From positions 1 to 42,231 of the IMG/VR virus record IMGVR_UViG_3300012954_000020: a DNA stretch of 42,231 bases; one strand, written 5' to 3'. The stretch is from a virus. Made by a program: the position numbers and the translations under genes. This document shows, piece by piece, positions 21,973 through 29,724 of the stretch (within the stretch, counting starts at the first letter, position 1; the number at the start of each line of letters is the position of its first letter). Under the pieces are notes generated by a model. The model saw only the letters and a program-made list of their open reading frames with translations. It did no database searches and was not told the DNA's origin.

Positions 21973-22443
21973 TTATTTTCTTTCCCATATCTTTAATTTA
22001 CCGCCTTCGGCCACTGTCATTTCTTGTTTACCTTGTTTTTTATTGTTTCTACAAGTATCCCAACAAGCAAAAGGACCTCTATTGTGTTCTAATGACTCGT
22101 AAAAAGCTTGCCAATGATCATTACTCAATATGTCATTTACATGATTATGATCTTTAAGATAACTGTTTTCCGCTAACCTTTTAAACTCTGGATCGTTCAT
22201 CATTCTTTCTGTATCGCAATGACAACAAGGTAATACTTGTCCTCTATTAGTGACAGCTAAATTCATATCTCCATCAAAACACATAGGTTTTATTTTAACA
22301 TCGGTTTTGATATTGTTTTCTTCGTCTGATATTACGTTATAGTTCTCATCATATAATTTAGTATGAGAATTTTCTATATCTCCTCTTTCTGTATATTCAC
22401 TTACGTGTGGAAAATTAAATTTAATCTTGTTCTTTAAACTCAT
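21973..22443 (-). CDS. SPASM-like Cys-rich partner of the radical SAM protein
   Basis: The 156-residue protein lacks the radical SAM core but has a SPASM-like set of cysteines: C55, then C73, C74 and C76 in VLPCCHC, and C127 and C131. These would hold an auxiliary Fe-S cluster. The upstream gene has the CxxxCxxC core but no such tail, so the usual one-chain radical SAM-SPASM enzyme is split in two. The reading frames overlap by 23 bases, and a fresh ATG starts this one. Confidence 0.68.
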   Translation of the reverse strand: MSLKNKIKFNFPHVSEYTERGDIENSHTKLYDENYNVISDEENNIKTDVKIKPMCFDGDMNLAVTNRGQVLPCCHCDTERMMNDPEFKRLAENSYLKDHNHVNDILSNDHWQAFYESLEHNRGPFACWDTCRNNKKQGKQEMTVAEGGKLKIWERK

Positions 22444-23158
22444 TTACTTCAATCCCTTTTTTCTTTTTAGGAGCTAATTTATCAGGCTTTTTATTTTCCC
22501 ACCTACCACTATTTATTACGTTAAATATAACGTCTATTTCTTCAGCCATTTTCATAGCAGTTTCTACATCTTGTTCATTATAATTAAAAACAATAAATTG
22601 CCATATAGGTTTTTTGTTTAATATCTGTCTAGCCATTTTTAATCTTTTAAAATGTAGTTCACCGTTTTGATGTACTCTATACTTGTGACTATCTTTAGGC
22701 AATCCATCTATACCAAACCACCATTGTGAATCAACATTGGCTTCAAATGCTTCTTTAAACCATTTGTCTGATTTAAAACTAGAGGCAGTATGTACTTGAC
22801 TTATCAAATCTTTTCTTTTTATTATTTTTAAAAATTCAATAAAATTTGGGTGGTGTATTGGATCCGAGTATTGACCACAAAATTGTATTCTAGCAAAATA
22901 ATCTGTAATTTTTTCAAACTCATCTATAGTTATATCTCTGCCTGGTATAGGTTTCTTTTTTAAACCACCTTTACCATCACTTTCATATGTTTGTCTAGCA
23001 CAACGTAAACACTCTAACGGACATCTATGAGATAAATCTAAATTAACTTTGTTTGATATGAATTTTTTATTTCTATTAGGTAAGTTATCCCATGTTTCTT
23101 GGCCAACTTCCATGCCTTTAATGATTTTATGATTGCCTAATATAATTGTTTTTTCCAT
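22421..23158 (-). CDS. radical SAM protein (core only)
   Basis: The 245-residue protein has the CPLECLRC motif (C46, C50, C53), which binds the [4Fe-4S] cluster that cleaves SAM. A GIDGLPKDSHKYR segment fits the later part of the barrel. The C-terminal end is Lys-rich and short, as if the SPASM part were removed; that part is the next gene. The pair may modify a peptide or protein, since SPASM enzymes often do. The substrate is not apparent. Late box CCTAAATA is exactly five bases before the ATG. Confidence 0.82.
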   Translation of the reverse strand: MEKTIILGNHKIIKGMEVGQETWDNLPNRNKKFISNKVNLDLSHRCPLECLRCARQTYESDGKGGLKKKPIPGRDITIDEFEKITDYFARIQFCGQYSDPIHHPNFIEFLKIIKRKDLISQVHTASSFKSDKWFKEAFEANVDSQWWFGIDGLPKDSHKYRVHQNGELHFKRLKMARQILNKKPIWQFIVFNYNEQDVETAMKMAEEIDVIFNVINSGRWENKKPDKLAPKKKKGIEVNEFKEQD

Positions 23159-23163
23159 ATCAC

Positions 23164-23171
23164 TATTTAGG
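23164..23171 (-). promoter_or_regulatory. late box of the radical SAM pair, leaderless
   Basis: CCTAAATA on the minus strand ends five bases before the ATG at 23158; no Shine-Dalgarno is seen. It lies just downstream of the gp23 terminator, so this is an independent unit. Confidence 0.55.
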
Positions 23172-23176
23172 CAGCC

Positions 23177-23207
23177 AAAAAAAAAGGGGACCGAAGCCCC
23201 CTTTTTT
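23177..23207 (-). terminator. strong terminator after gp23 with UUCG tetraloop
   Basis: The minus strand reads GGGGGC-UUCG-GUCCCC with a C(UUCG)G tetraloop, flanked by A-runs and a nine-U tail. One G-U pair is valid only on the minus strand, which fixes the direction. It ends the capsid operon. Confidence 0.92.
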
Positions 23208-23229
23208 AAATAAACGTTTAAACAACGTA

Positions 23230-24564
23230 TTACATGATGTTTGATACTTTAACTTTTTGGTAGTATCTGTTTGAATTTGGCGTACCTGAATCAGTCACAC
23301 CAGAAACAGCACCTGATACAGCACCAGTTTCAGCAAATGGGTTCGCAACTAAACCGTATCTAGTTTTGAAACCAATTTTTGGTTGGAAAGTATCTTGACC
23401 AACTGCTCTCACCATTTGTAGTGGAACATATGGACAATAGAACATACCAGCGTCATAAGGTGAAGTACCTTTGTAACCAACAACGTAGTATTGGCTAGCG
23501 CTTGAGTTTGCACTATATGGATCAATGTATACTTTGAATCTACCGTTTAATACACCAGCGAATGTTGAACCAGTGTCATCAACGTTTAGATTGTTGTTTA
23601 AAGCAGGCGTGTAATCTAAAACACCAGCCATTTGAAGAGCAGAAGCAACGTCAGCAGAACAAATGATCATGTTCCCTTTACCTCTTCTCGTTCTTTGAGC
23701 GATTCTGTTTGCGTCTCTTTCCAATTGGAACATAAGACCTTTGAATCTCTCAACAGACCATCTACCGTTTGAGTCAGTATCTAAATCAAAGATACCTGCA
23801 GTAGTTGTGTTTGTAGCAGCGCCTTTTTCTGAATTGATGTAAACTGATCTTACAACTTCTCTGTTGATCTCAGCTAAGATTTCAGCAGATAGAATGTTTG
23901 CTAGTTCAGTTTCAGCGTCTAAACCGTGGATTGCTTTTAAATCTTGAGCAAGTTCCATAGTGTATTCTGCTTTAAGAGCTCTGCTTCTTGCAGTCACTGT
24001 AGTTTTCTCAATTGAGAAAGCCATTTCAGCAAATGCGTTTGAAGTAGAATCACCTAATGCCTCAGCAGCAGCTGTAGTCATACCTTGACCTCTAGTGTAC
24101 TCGCCAGCAGGAGAGTCGTTAAGTACAGATGGATTAGTTCCTCTGTGCTCTGTCACTCCGTCAGCAGTCACTGAATCACCAGCAGCATTTCTAGATGAGT
24201 AATCAGTATCAGCTTCGTCAAATAGCGCTTCTCCGCCAGTTGCTGAAGTGTATCTTGATCTCATTGCGAAAATAAGGCCAGTTGGACCAGTCATTGGTTG
24301 AACACCTGCGATATCGTAAGCGATAAGGTTAGGCATTGCTCTTCTTACTAGTGAAATCAAAATTGGATCCCAATTTGAAGTACCAGCAGTATTGTTTGTA
24401 GGAGCAGCTTCATTTAAGAATGCGCTGTCTTCCTTCATTGCTCTTTCTTGGTTTTCCAAGACAGTAGCGGTAACGGCACGTTTGTAAGAGTCGCTGATTT
24501 TTGGTAAATCAGGATGCTCTAAAACTGGCTGCCATTTTTTTTCGTATTGTTCTGATAAATACAT
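23230..24564 (-). CDS. 23: major capsid protein gp23
   Basis: This 444-residue protein is T4-like gp23: WDPILISLVRRAMPNLIAYDIAGVQPMTGPTGLIFAMRSRY is conserved in part, and the end FNPF-type region reads YGLVANPFAE. The N-terminal propeptide holds LNE at 50-52 followed by Ala, which fits the gp21 cleavage rule (hydrophobic-x-Glu), so about 52 residues would be removed during maturation. It is preceded by an AGGGAGA site and followed by a very stable terminator, as expected for the most abundant virion protein. Confidence 0.97.
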   Translation of the reverse strand: MYLSEQYEKKWQPVLEHPDLPKISDSYKRAVTATVLENQERAMKEDSAFLNEAAPTNNTAGTSNWDPILISLVRRAMPNLIAYDIAGVQPMTGPTGLIFAMRSRYTSATGGEALFDEADTDYSSRNAAGDSVTADGVTEHRGTNPSVLNDSPAGEYTRGQGMTTAAAEALGDSTSNAFAEMAFSIEKTTVTARSRALKAEYTMELAQDLKAIHGLDAETELANILSAEILAEINREVVRSVYINSEKGAATNTTTAGIFDLDTDSNGRWSVERFKGLMFQLERDANRIAQRTRRGKGNMIICSADVASALQMAGVLDYTPALNNNLNVDDTGSTFAGVLNGRFKVYIDPYSANSSASQYYVVGYKGTSPYDAGMFYCPYVPLQMVRAVGQDTFQPKIGFKTRYGLVANPFAETGAVSGAVSGVTDSGTPNSNRYYQKVKVSNIM

Positions 24565-24580
24565 GTTTTTTATCTCCCTA

Positions 24581-25768
24581 TTATTTGTTAGACAACTTTA
24601 TGTTTTTAGTTTGACTTATAGCGGCACTATAAGCAGCCATTGCATTGCTTAGGTCCTCAGGTTGAGTTCCTTCGCCAGTCGCTACTTCGTCTATACCGTC
24701 ACCAGAAACGTCTTTAGATTTGAAATAACTCTCTTTAATAGTAGTTATTTTTTGTCTGTAATCTGCTTCTGTTGAATAATCTACTTCTTCAGCAAGTTTG
24801 TTAAATTTTTCTTTTGCAGTTTCAGTTAAGTCTTTAGCCGCTTCCATTTTAATTTCTTCAGCTTTGTACTTATTTGATTGCTTAGATAGTTCAACATTCT
24901 TCTCAATAGACTCGTCTAACTTTTTCTGTAGTTCGTCTATTTTAGAAGCTTGATCTTCAAGTACATTATATTTTTCGTCTGGAACATTTATGTAATGATC
25001 TTCAAATAATTTTTTAAGACCACTGATAAAGTCCTCAGCGATTTCGCCTTTGATTCCTCTTTCAAGAGCAAGTTCGTTTTCTTTCATCCATTCTTCTACC
25101 ACGTATGATAGGTAAGAATCAACTTTTTCAACTAACTCAGCTTTTGCTGTAGAGGTCTCTTCCTCGAATCTTTTATTGTAATCTGCTTCCATGTCTTCAG
25201 CAATTTCTTTTACTTTAGATTTGATTGCTGTTTCAAAGATAGTAGCAGCTTTGTTTTTAAATTCTTCAGATAAGTCTGTTTGTCCAGCGATAAGAGCGTC
25301 AACGTGTTCTTTAACGTCAATCTCTTTTTCAGATTTTTCTTCAGCTTTAACTTCTTTGTCGTCTGCTTTAGAATCTTCCATTTTTTTACCGTAGCCTTCT
25401 TTTTTGTCTTGATGTTTTTTCAAAGCGTCAAGAGCAGCTTTCGGCATTTCGCCTTCTTTCACAGTTTCTTTATCTTCCGATTTAGTTTCTTCGCTAGACT
25501 CTTCTTTTAGTTTAGGCATTGCGTCAGCAGCACCAGCACTTTTTTGTTGAGCGTCGCCAGAAACTTGATTTGTAGATTTAGCAGCGTCCGGGTTACTGTC
25601 TGTAGGTTTAACTACAGCCGCACCTAAATCCTCAGCATCGTTTTTCAGATGTGTAGGTTCAGCTGCAACAGCATTTTTCTTCGGAAGATCAGCATTAGGA
25701 TTAGCAGTGTTTTCTGCTACCTCTTTTTGATCTTTTACTGCCTCAATCTTTTTTTCTATTTCGGCCAT
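24581..25768 (-). CDS. 22: prohead scaffold protein gp22
   Basis: The 395-residue protein is longer than T4 gp22 (269) and very rich in Lys, Glu and Asp, with predicted coiled coils in the C-terminal half. Its place between gp21 and gp23 is diagnostic. It forms the core around which the capsid assembles and is later degraded by gp21. The first 150 residues are Ala/Asp/Lys-rich and look disordered. It has an AGGAGATTT ribosome binding site and an upstream TATAAATA late box. Confidence 0.85.
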   Translation of the reverse strand: MAEIEKKIEAVKDQKEVAENTANPNADLPKKNAVAAEPTHLKNDAEDLGAAVVKPTDSNPDAAKSTNQVSGDAQQKSAGAADAMPKLKEESSEETKSEDKETVKEGEMPKAALDALKKHQDKKEGYGKKMEDSKADDKEVKAEEKSEKEIDVKEHVDALIAGQTDLSEEFKNKAATIFETAIKSKVKEIAEDMEADYNKRFEEETSTAKAELVEKVDSYLSYVVEEWMKENELALERGIKGEIAEDFISGLKKLFEDHYINVPDEKYNVLEDQASKIDELQKKLDESIEKNVELSKQSNKYKAEEIKMEAAKDLTETAKEKFNKLAEEVDYSTEADYRQKITTIKESYFKSKDVSGDGIDEVATGEGTQPEDLSNAMAAYSAAISQTKNIKLSNK

Positions 25769-25820
25769 TGAGAAATCTCCTTATTTTTTTTATTTAACTA
25801 GTTATAAATTCTTGTAGTAC

Positions 25821-25828
25821 TATTTATA
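25821..25828 (-). promoter_or_regulatory. T4-type late promoter of gp22-gp23
   Basis: A perfect TATAAATA on the minus strand, 52 bases before the gp22 ATG at 25768, in the gap after gp21. Confidence 0.75.
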
Positions 25829-25831
25829 AAA

Positions 25832-26476
25832 CTAGAGTTTTTTAAGAAACTTTTGAAAGACATCAGCCTTAGCTTCTGCTAAAGCAAGTCTTTTCGCAGC
25901 TTCCACGTCACGTTTCCAAGACTCTATGTCTTTTTCAACGAGAACGCCATTGTTCCATACCCATTCTTTATTTTCCATAATGCCTTCAACGAAAGCGTCT
26001 GGAGCGCTTGGATCTGCAACAATGTCAGCGGCTGTAGCTAAATAAAAATCTCTACCTACATAATTAACACCACCTCTTTGAGATAAAGAACCCATACCTC
26101 TAGATGATACTCCTAATTGAGCACCCTCGTCAATAAGACCTTTTACAATCTTACCGTAAGGTGTATTCATTATCTTTGCTTCACCAATAAAATTAGTGCC
26201 ATCTGGATATAAAGAAGTAATCATATGACTTACTCTCTCTAGATTTACTGTTGGACTGTCTGGATGTCCAAGTTCACCAAAGGCTCTTTTTTTATTAATA
26301 AATTCTGCGTTATATCTTCTTACTTCTTTCTCTAAAATCTCTTTTTCATAAACTCGTCCATTTCTATTTTTGATTTCAGATTGTAGGAAGACTCCTCTAA
26401 TTTTGTAATTTTTTTTACCGTTAGTTTCTTCTACAAGATACTCGGCGTTTTGTACTTCTTCGGATATTAATTTCAT
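25832..26476 (-). CDS. 21: prohead protease gp21
   Basis: This 214-residue serine protease matches T4 gp21: the catalytic His is in FGELGHP (His71) and the Ser in LGVSSRGMG (Ser124/125), with ADPSAPDAFVEGIMENKEW after it. It cleaves scaffold and capsid proteins after Glu. Preceded by an AGAGGGAA site and a perfect TATAAATA box. Confidence 0.95.
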   Translation of the reverse strand: MKLISEEVQNAEYLVEETNGKKNYKIRGVFLQSEIKNRNGRVYEKEILEKEVRRYNAEFINKKRAFGELGHPDSPTVNLERVSHMITSLYPDGTNFIGEAKIMNTPYGKIVKGLIDEGAQLGVSSRGMGSLSQRGGVNYVGRDFYLATAADIVADPSAPDAFVEGIMENKEWVWNNGVLVEKDIESWKRDVEAAKRLALAEAKADVFQKFLKKL

Positions 26477-26503
26477 AAATTCCCTCTGTTTTTCTCTACC
26501 GTA

Positions 26504-26511
26504 TATTTATA
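26504..26511 (-). promoter_or_regulatory. T4-type late promoter of gp21
   Basis: Perfect TATAAATA on the minus strand, 27 bases before the gp21 ATG, with a Shine-Dalgarno in the leader. Confidence 0.75.
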
Positions 26512-26518
26512 AAGGTTT

Positions 26519-26911
26519 TTACCTAAACTCTGCTATAATTGTGTAATTATCTCCACTTGCAAAGTTTTTAGTAGATAGTAATACATCACCTGTAGGCGAT
26601 GTAGAATTGTTAGGAATTTCGTTTCCTGGCGTTCTTAAATCCCAATAACCGTTGCCTGATAATAAAACCATAGTTGCATTTATAGTACCGTCCCATAATA
26701 ACTCAACAGCTGCCTTGTTATCGTGAGTGTTTATTGAGTACCATATCTTACTTAATTTTCTATTACCATCTTCGGTCATAAAAGTTAAAGCGCTAGCGTC
26801 TACTTTTTTAACAGTAGTTTCACCTGTGCCGTCTGAAACGTTTGTTAATTTAACTACATACTTGATACCTGAAGTATCTGCTATTGTTTGTGTTGTTACC
26901 GTGTCTGCCAT
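26519..26911 (-). CDS. putative virion protein between gp20 and gp21
   Basis: The 130-residue protein is rich in Thr, Ser, Asn and Gly and mostly beta-strand in appearance (KYVVKLTNVSDGTGETTVKKV, AAVELLWDGTINATMVLL). It has no charged scaffold-like segment, unlike its two neighbours. Similar small proteins occur at this site in marine T4-like phages and may be head decoration or structural components. A GGGAGAA site precedes the ATG, and it begins directly after the next gene upstream. Confidence 0.6.
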   Translation of the reverse strand: MADTVTTQTIADTSGIKYVVKLTNVSDGTGETTVKKVDASALTFMTEDGNRKLSKIWYSINTHDNKAAVELLWDGTINATMVLLSGNGYWDLRTPGNEIPNNSTSPTGDVLLSTKNFASGDNYTIIAEFR

Positions 26912-27175
26912 TTATTCTCCCATTTTCTCTAAATGTTCACTTATCTCATCATCAAAGTATTGTTCTAATGCTTCTTTTTCTATTTGATTAAGAGTAGCAA
27001 CATTATCTAATGCTTCTTCAAATTTGATAGGTAAGTTTTCTGCGTTAATACTTTCATCTTTTTCAATAGTTGAAAAGACTTCTTTCACTGCTGTTTGCAT
27101 AACAGGTGTTAAACTGTTAAAAGCATTGCTGTCAAATAGTTTATTGTTTTCCACAATGTCACTAACTCTTATCAT
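26912..27175 (-). CDS. small acidic head-assembly protein candidate
   Basis: This 87-residue acidic protein is mainly helical, with a Glu-rich C-terminus (EKEALEQYFDDEISEHLEKMGE). It lies between gp20 and gp21, where T4 has the prohead core genes 67 and 68, so I infer a core or scaffold role by position; I see no sequence match. It touches both neighbours without gaps. Confidence 0.55.
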   Translation of the reverse strand: MIRVSDIVENNKLFDSNAFNSLTPVMQTAVKEVFSTIEKDESINAENLPIKFEEALDNVATLNQIEKEALEQYFDDEISEHLEKMGE

Positions 27176-27176
27176 A

Positions 27177-27563
27177 TTATTGTTCCGTTGCTGGTGCTTC
27201 TGCTGGTGTTTCTACCTCTGCTGGTGCTTCAGGTTGTGTTTCAATAGTACTTGCTGTATCAGCTGATGGCTCTGCTACTTCAGGTTTTGTTTCTGCTGAT
27301 AATTCTTCAGCTGATTTACCGTCTGTACCATCGGCATTTGTAATTGTACCGTCTTGATTAAATTGACCTGGTGTTGCAACTTGTGGTTTGTTATCACTAT
27401 GAGGCATTGCTTGACCATTAAACATAGCACTCGCCATGTCTTTTCTTCTTTGATCTAATGCGTCACCTACTTTTGATCTTAATGCGTCTTTAAATGCGTC
27501 ACCGGCTTCAGCGCTTTTTCCAGCACCTAATTTGTCTATAAAGTTTTTTACTTCACTACTCAT
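27177..27563 (-). CDS. prohead core-like protein with Pro/Ala/Glu/Thr-rich tail
   Basis: The 128-residue protein has a helical N-terminus (FIDKLGAGKSAEAGDAFKDALRSKV... with QRRKDMASAMFNGQ) and a low-complexity Pro/Ala/Glu/Thr tail from about residue 80. The position and the N-terminal pattern resemble gp67/gp68-type prohead core proteins of marine T4-like phages; the assignment is positional. A GGAGAAC site precedes the ATG. Confidence 0.55.
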   Translation of the reverse strand: MSSEVKNFIDKLGAGKSAEAGDAFKDALRSKVGDALDQRRKDMASAMFNGQAMPHSDNKPQVATPGQFNQDGTITNADGTDGKSAEELSAETKPEVAEPSADTASTIETQPEAPAEVETPAEAPATEQ

Positions 27564-27583
27564 TTTTGTTCTCCATTAATTTA

Positions 27584-29098
27584 TTATAACTCCTCACTAT
27601 CAACAACCTGATTACCAGGACTTGATATGATTCCGTTATCTATTTCTGTTTTGATTTGTTTGTCTATTTTCTCTATATCAGCGTCGCTCTGTTTCAATAT
27701 ATTTTTTCTAACATATTCAACAGAGAAATATTTACCAACATAGTCTCTAACGTCATTTGCTAATTGTATTCTATCTTTTAACATTTCAGCTTGCTTTAAT
27801 TCTGCAAAGTGACCGTCTTGTAAAAAGTCATAGAATATATTATCTCTGATCATTGGCCATTCTTCTTCGGCTATAATCTGTTTTAAAACTAGTTGAGTTC
27901 TTAAAATATCATTAAATAATTCAATAAATTTCTTTCTTAATCTTTGAACAAATTTAGTAAATTTTAATTCGTCTCTAGTTATTTCTGTTGATCTTCCTAA
28001 ATTAAATCCACTAGAAGCTTCAAGTCTACTTGATGGTACGTTTAGTGATCTGTATAGTTTACTTCTAAAGTATTCTATATCAGTAATCTCACCTAAATTC
28101 TGACCACCTGGTAAAGTAGAAATATCTGTACCTCTACCACCCTCTCTACTTGGTAACCAAAAGTCTTCTAACATTGACATATAATTTCTATCGTCTCTGA
28201 TTTCACCAGTAGCTGCGTCATATACAAGTTTGTTTCTGTATCTTGCCATAACGTCTCTTAAATATTGTTCAGCTTTCATTTTAGGCAAATTACCAACATC
28301 AATTTTGAATATACGTCTTTCAGGTGCTCTTGCTATTCTGTAAATAACAGCAGCGTCTTCAATCATTCTTAATTGATTAACTGGTTTAATTGCTTTATGT
28401 AAATATGATAAAATTATATTTTTATTCTGATCTATTAAACCTGATGGACAAAATGCGATAGTATCTACAGCAATTTTAATACCTTGTAAACTAGCGCCAC
28501 CTACACCTCTTTCATTATACAAAAAATACTCCATAGTTTCGTCTACTAAATTTGTAGCCGATGGAGCCACACCGTCAGGTCTTCTCTTTCTTACTTCTCT
28601 GATTTTTTTGATTTTCCGAGGATCAAGATATTTTAATTCTGTAATACCTTTCTTTCCTGTTTCTGTATCAATTATTTTTTGATAGTATATTCTACCATCT
28701 ACATACCATCTTCTAAAGATGTCATGTCCTCTAGTATTAAATTGTAATAGTCTTAATACTTCAGAAAATTCTTCTTCTATTCTTCTCTTAATATCCCTAC
28801 CGTAAGGAACATTATTTGTATTTAAATTTACAGCCTGTCTATTTTCATTAGCAACGATAGCCTCATTGATTATATCTTCAATGGCCATATCACATTCAGG
28901 ATGTATTGAAATTTCTCTATATCTTCTTATTAAGTCCGCTTCAGTCTTAGCGTTCCCTTCCATGTCAAGATGAGACGCAAAATACCCTCCAGCGGCTACA
29001 ACTTGTGTGCCGTCTTCGGCTTGAGGTGTACTAAAACTTTGTTTCGGATCGGATTTAGGTTTTTCTCTTGTAATCTTAAATCCAAAAAACTCTGCCAT
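27584..29098 (-). CDS. 20: portal vertex protein gp20
   Basis: At 504 residues (T4: 524) it shows the gp20 hallmarks: RYREISIHPECDMAIEDIINEAIV, ITELKYLDPRKIKKIREV, and LEDFWLPSREGGRGTDISTLPGG. The dodecameric portal initiates the prohead and is the DNA gate used by the terminase. An AAGGAGTT site lies upstream. No late box is seen near it, so it probably relies on read-through from gp18-gp19. Confidence 0.96.
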   Translation of the reverse strand: MAEFFGFKITREKPKSDPKQSFSTPQAEDGTQVVAAGGYFASHLDMEGNAKTEADLIRRYREISIHPECDMAIEDIINEAIVANENRQAVNLNTNNVPYGRDIKRRIEEEFSEVLRLLQFNTRGHDIFRRWYVDGRIYYQKIIDTETGKKGITELKYLDPRKIKKIREVRKRRPDGVAPSATNLVDETMEYFLYNERGVGGASLQGIKIAVDTIAFCPSGLIDQNKNIILSYLHKAIKPVNQLRMIEDAAVIYRIARAPERRIFKIDVGNLPKMKAEQYLRDVMARYRNKLVYDAATGEIRDDRNYMSMLEDFWLPSREGGRGTDISTLPGGQNLGEITDIEYFRSKLYRSLNVPSSRLEASSGFNLGRSTEITRDELKFTKFVQRLRKKFIELFNDILRTQLVLKQIIAEEEWPMIRDNIFYDFLQDGHFAELKQAEMLKDRIQLANDVRDYVGKYFSVEYVRKNILKQSDADIEKIDKQIKTEIDNGIISSPGNQVVDSEEL

Positions 29099-29145
29099 AA
29101 TTTAACTCCTTTTATTTCCTTTTACTACTTATAATAGTTTTAAGA

Positions 29146-29165
29146 AGGCGGTTTTGAGGCCGCCT
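29146..29165 (-). other. hairpin between gp19 and gp20
   Basis: AGGCGG and CCGCCT form a 6-bp GC stem with an 8-base loop, but the following minus-strand bases (TCTTAAAAC) are a poor U-tract. It may lower read-through or protect the upstream mRNA end. I do not call it a terminator. Confidence 0.45.
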
Positions 29166-29179
29166 CCTAATTTTGTGTA

Positions 29180-29707
29180 TTACGTTGTAGTGTTTGTTTC
29201 AAAGTATTGATACTCAAACGTCACGCCAAAAGTTTCTATTTCTGTCGTTTCGCCCATACTTAAATCAATACCACCGATCTCTGTCGGAAATAAACCTCTC
29301 AAAGTATACGATTTAATGTTATTACCATTTCTGTCAAGATGATCTACAAATGCGTCAACTTGGTAATCAACTGGATTAGTTAATCCCTCGTTATCAGTCA
29401 TGTTATTGATACCATTCTGCCATCTTTCAAATGCATTTCTTAATTTGAAATTTGTATCGTTTAGTACCGTAATTGACCATGACGGAATTGTTCGGTCACC
29501 TGCAATTTTAATTGCTCTACCTCTAAATGGAACGTTGATATTAGCAACGGTCATACTTGGTATAGATGTAGCTGTACATAAAAATGCTAAGTCTTCTATT
29601 TCTCCACCAACTTGTGCGTAACCAGGAAAAGGCATTGTTACCTTAAACTGATTGGCTCTAGCGCCACCACCTGCAAGTTTAGCTTTGAAATCGTTAATGT
29701 TTGCCAT
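29180..29707 (-). CDS. 19: tail tube protein gp19
   Basis: The 175-residue protein matches T4-like gp19 with RANQFKVTMPFPGYA, PSMTVANINVPFRGR and SWSITVLNDTNFKLRNAFERW, ending in VTFEYQYFE. It forms the inner tube of the contractile tail. It follows the sheath gene by 17 bases with an AGGAGAAAT site, as in T4. Confidence 0.95.
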   Translation of the reverse strand: MANINDFKAKLAGGGARANQFKVTMPFPGYAQVGGEIEDLAFLCTATSIPSMTVANINVPFRGRAIKIAGDRTIPSWSITVLNDTNFKLRNAFERWQNGINNMTDNEGLTNPVDYQVDAFVDHLDRNGNNIKSYTLRGLFPTEIGGIDLSMGETTEIETFGVTFEYQYFETNTTT

Positions 29708-29724
29708 TTTTTATTTCTCCTCTA

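Noticed and set aside
29146-29165. Terminator between gp19 and gp20
   Set aside because: The stem is good but no U-tract follows, and gp20 has no promoter of its own.
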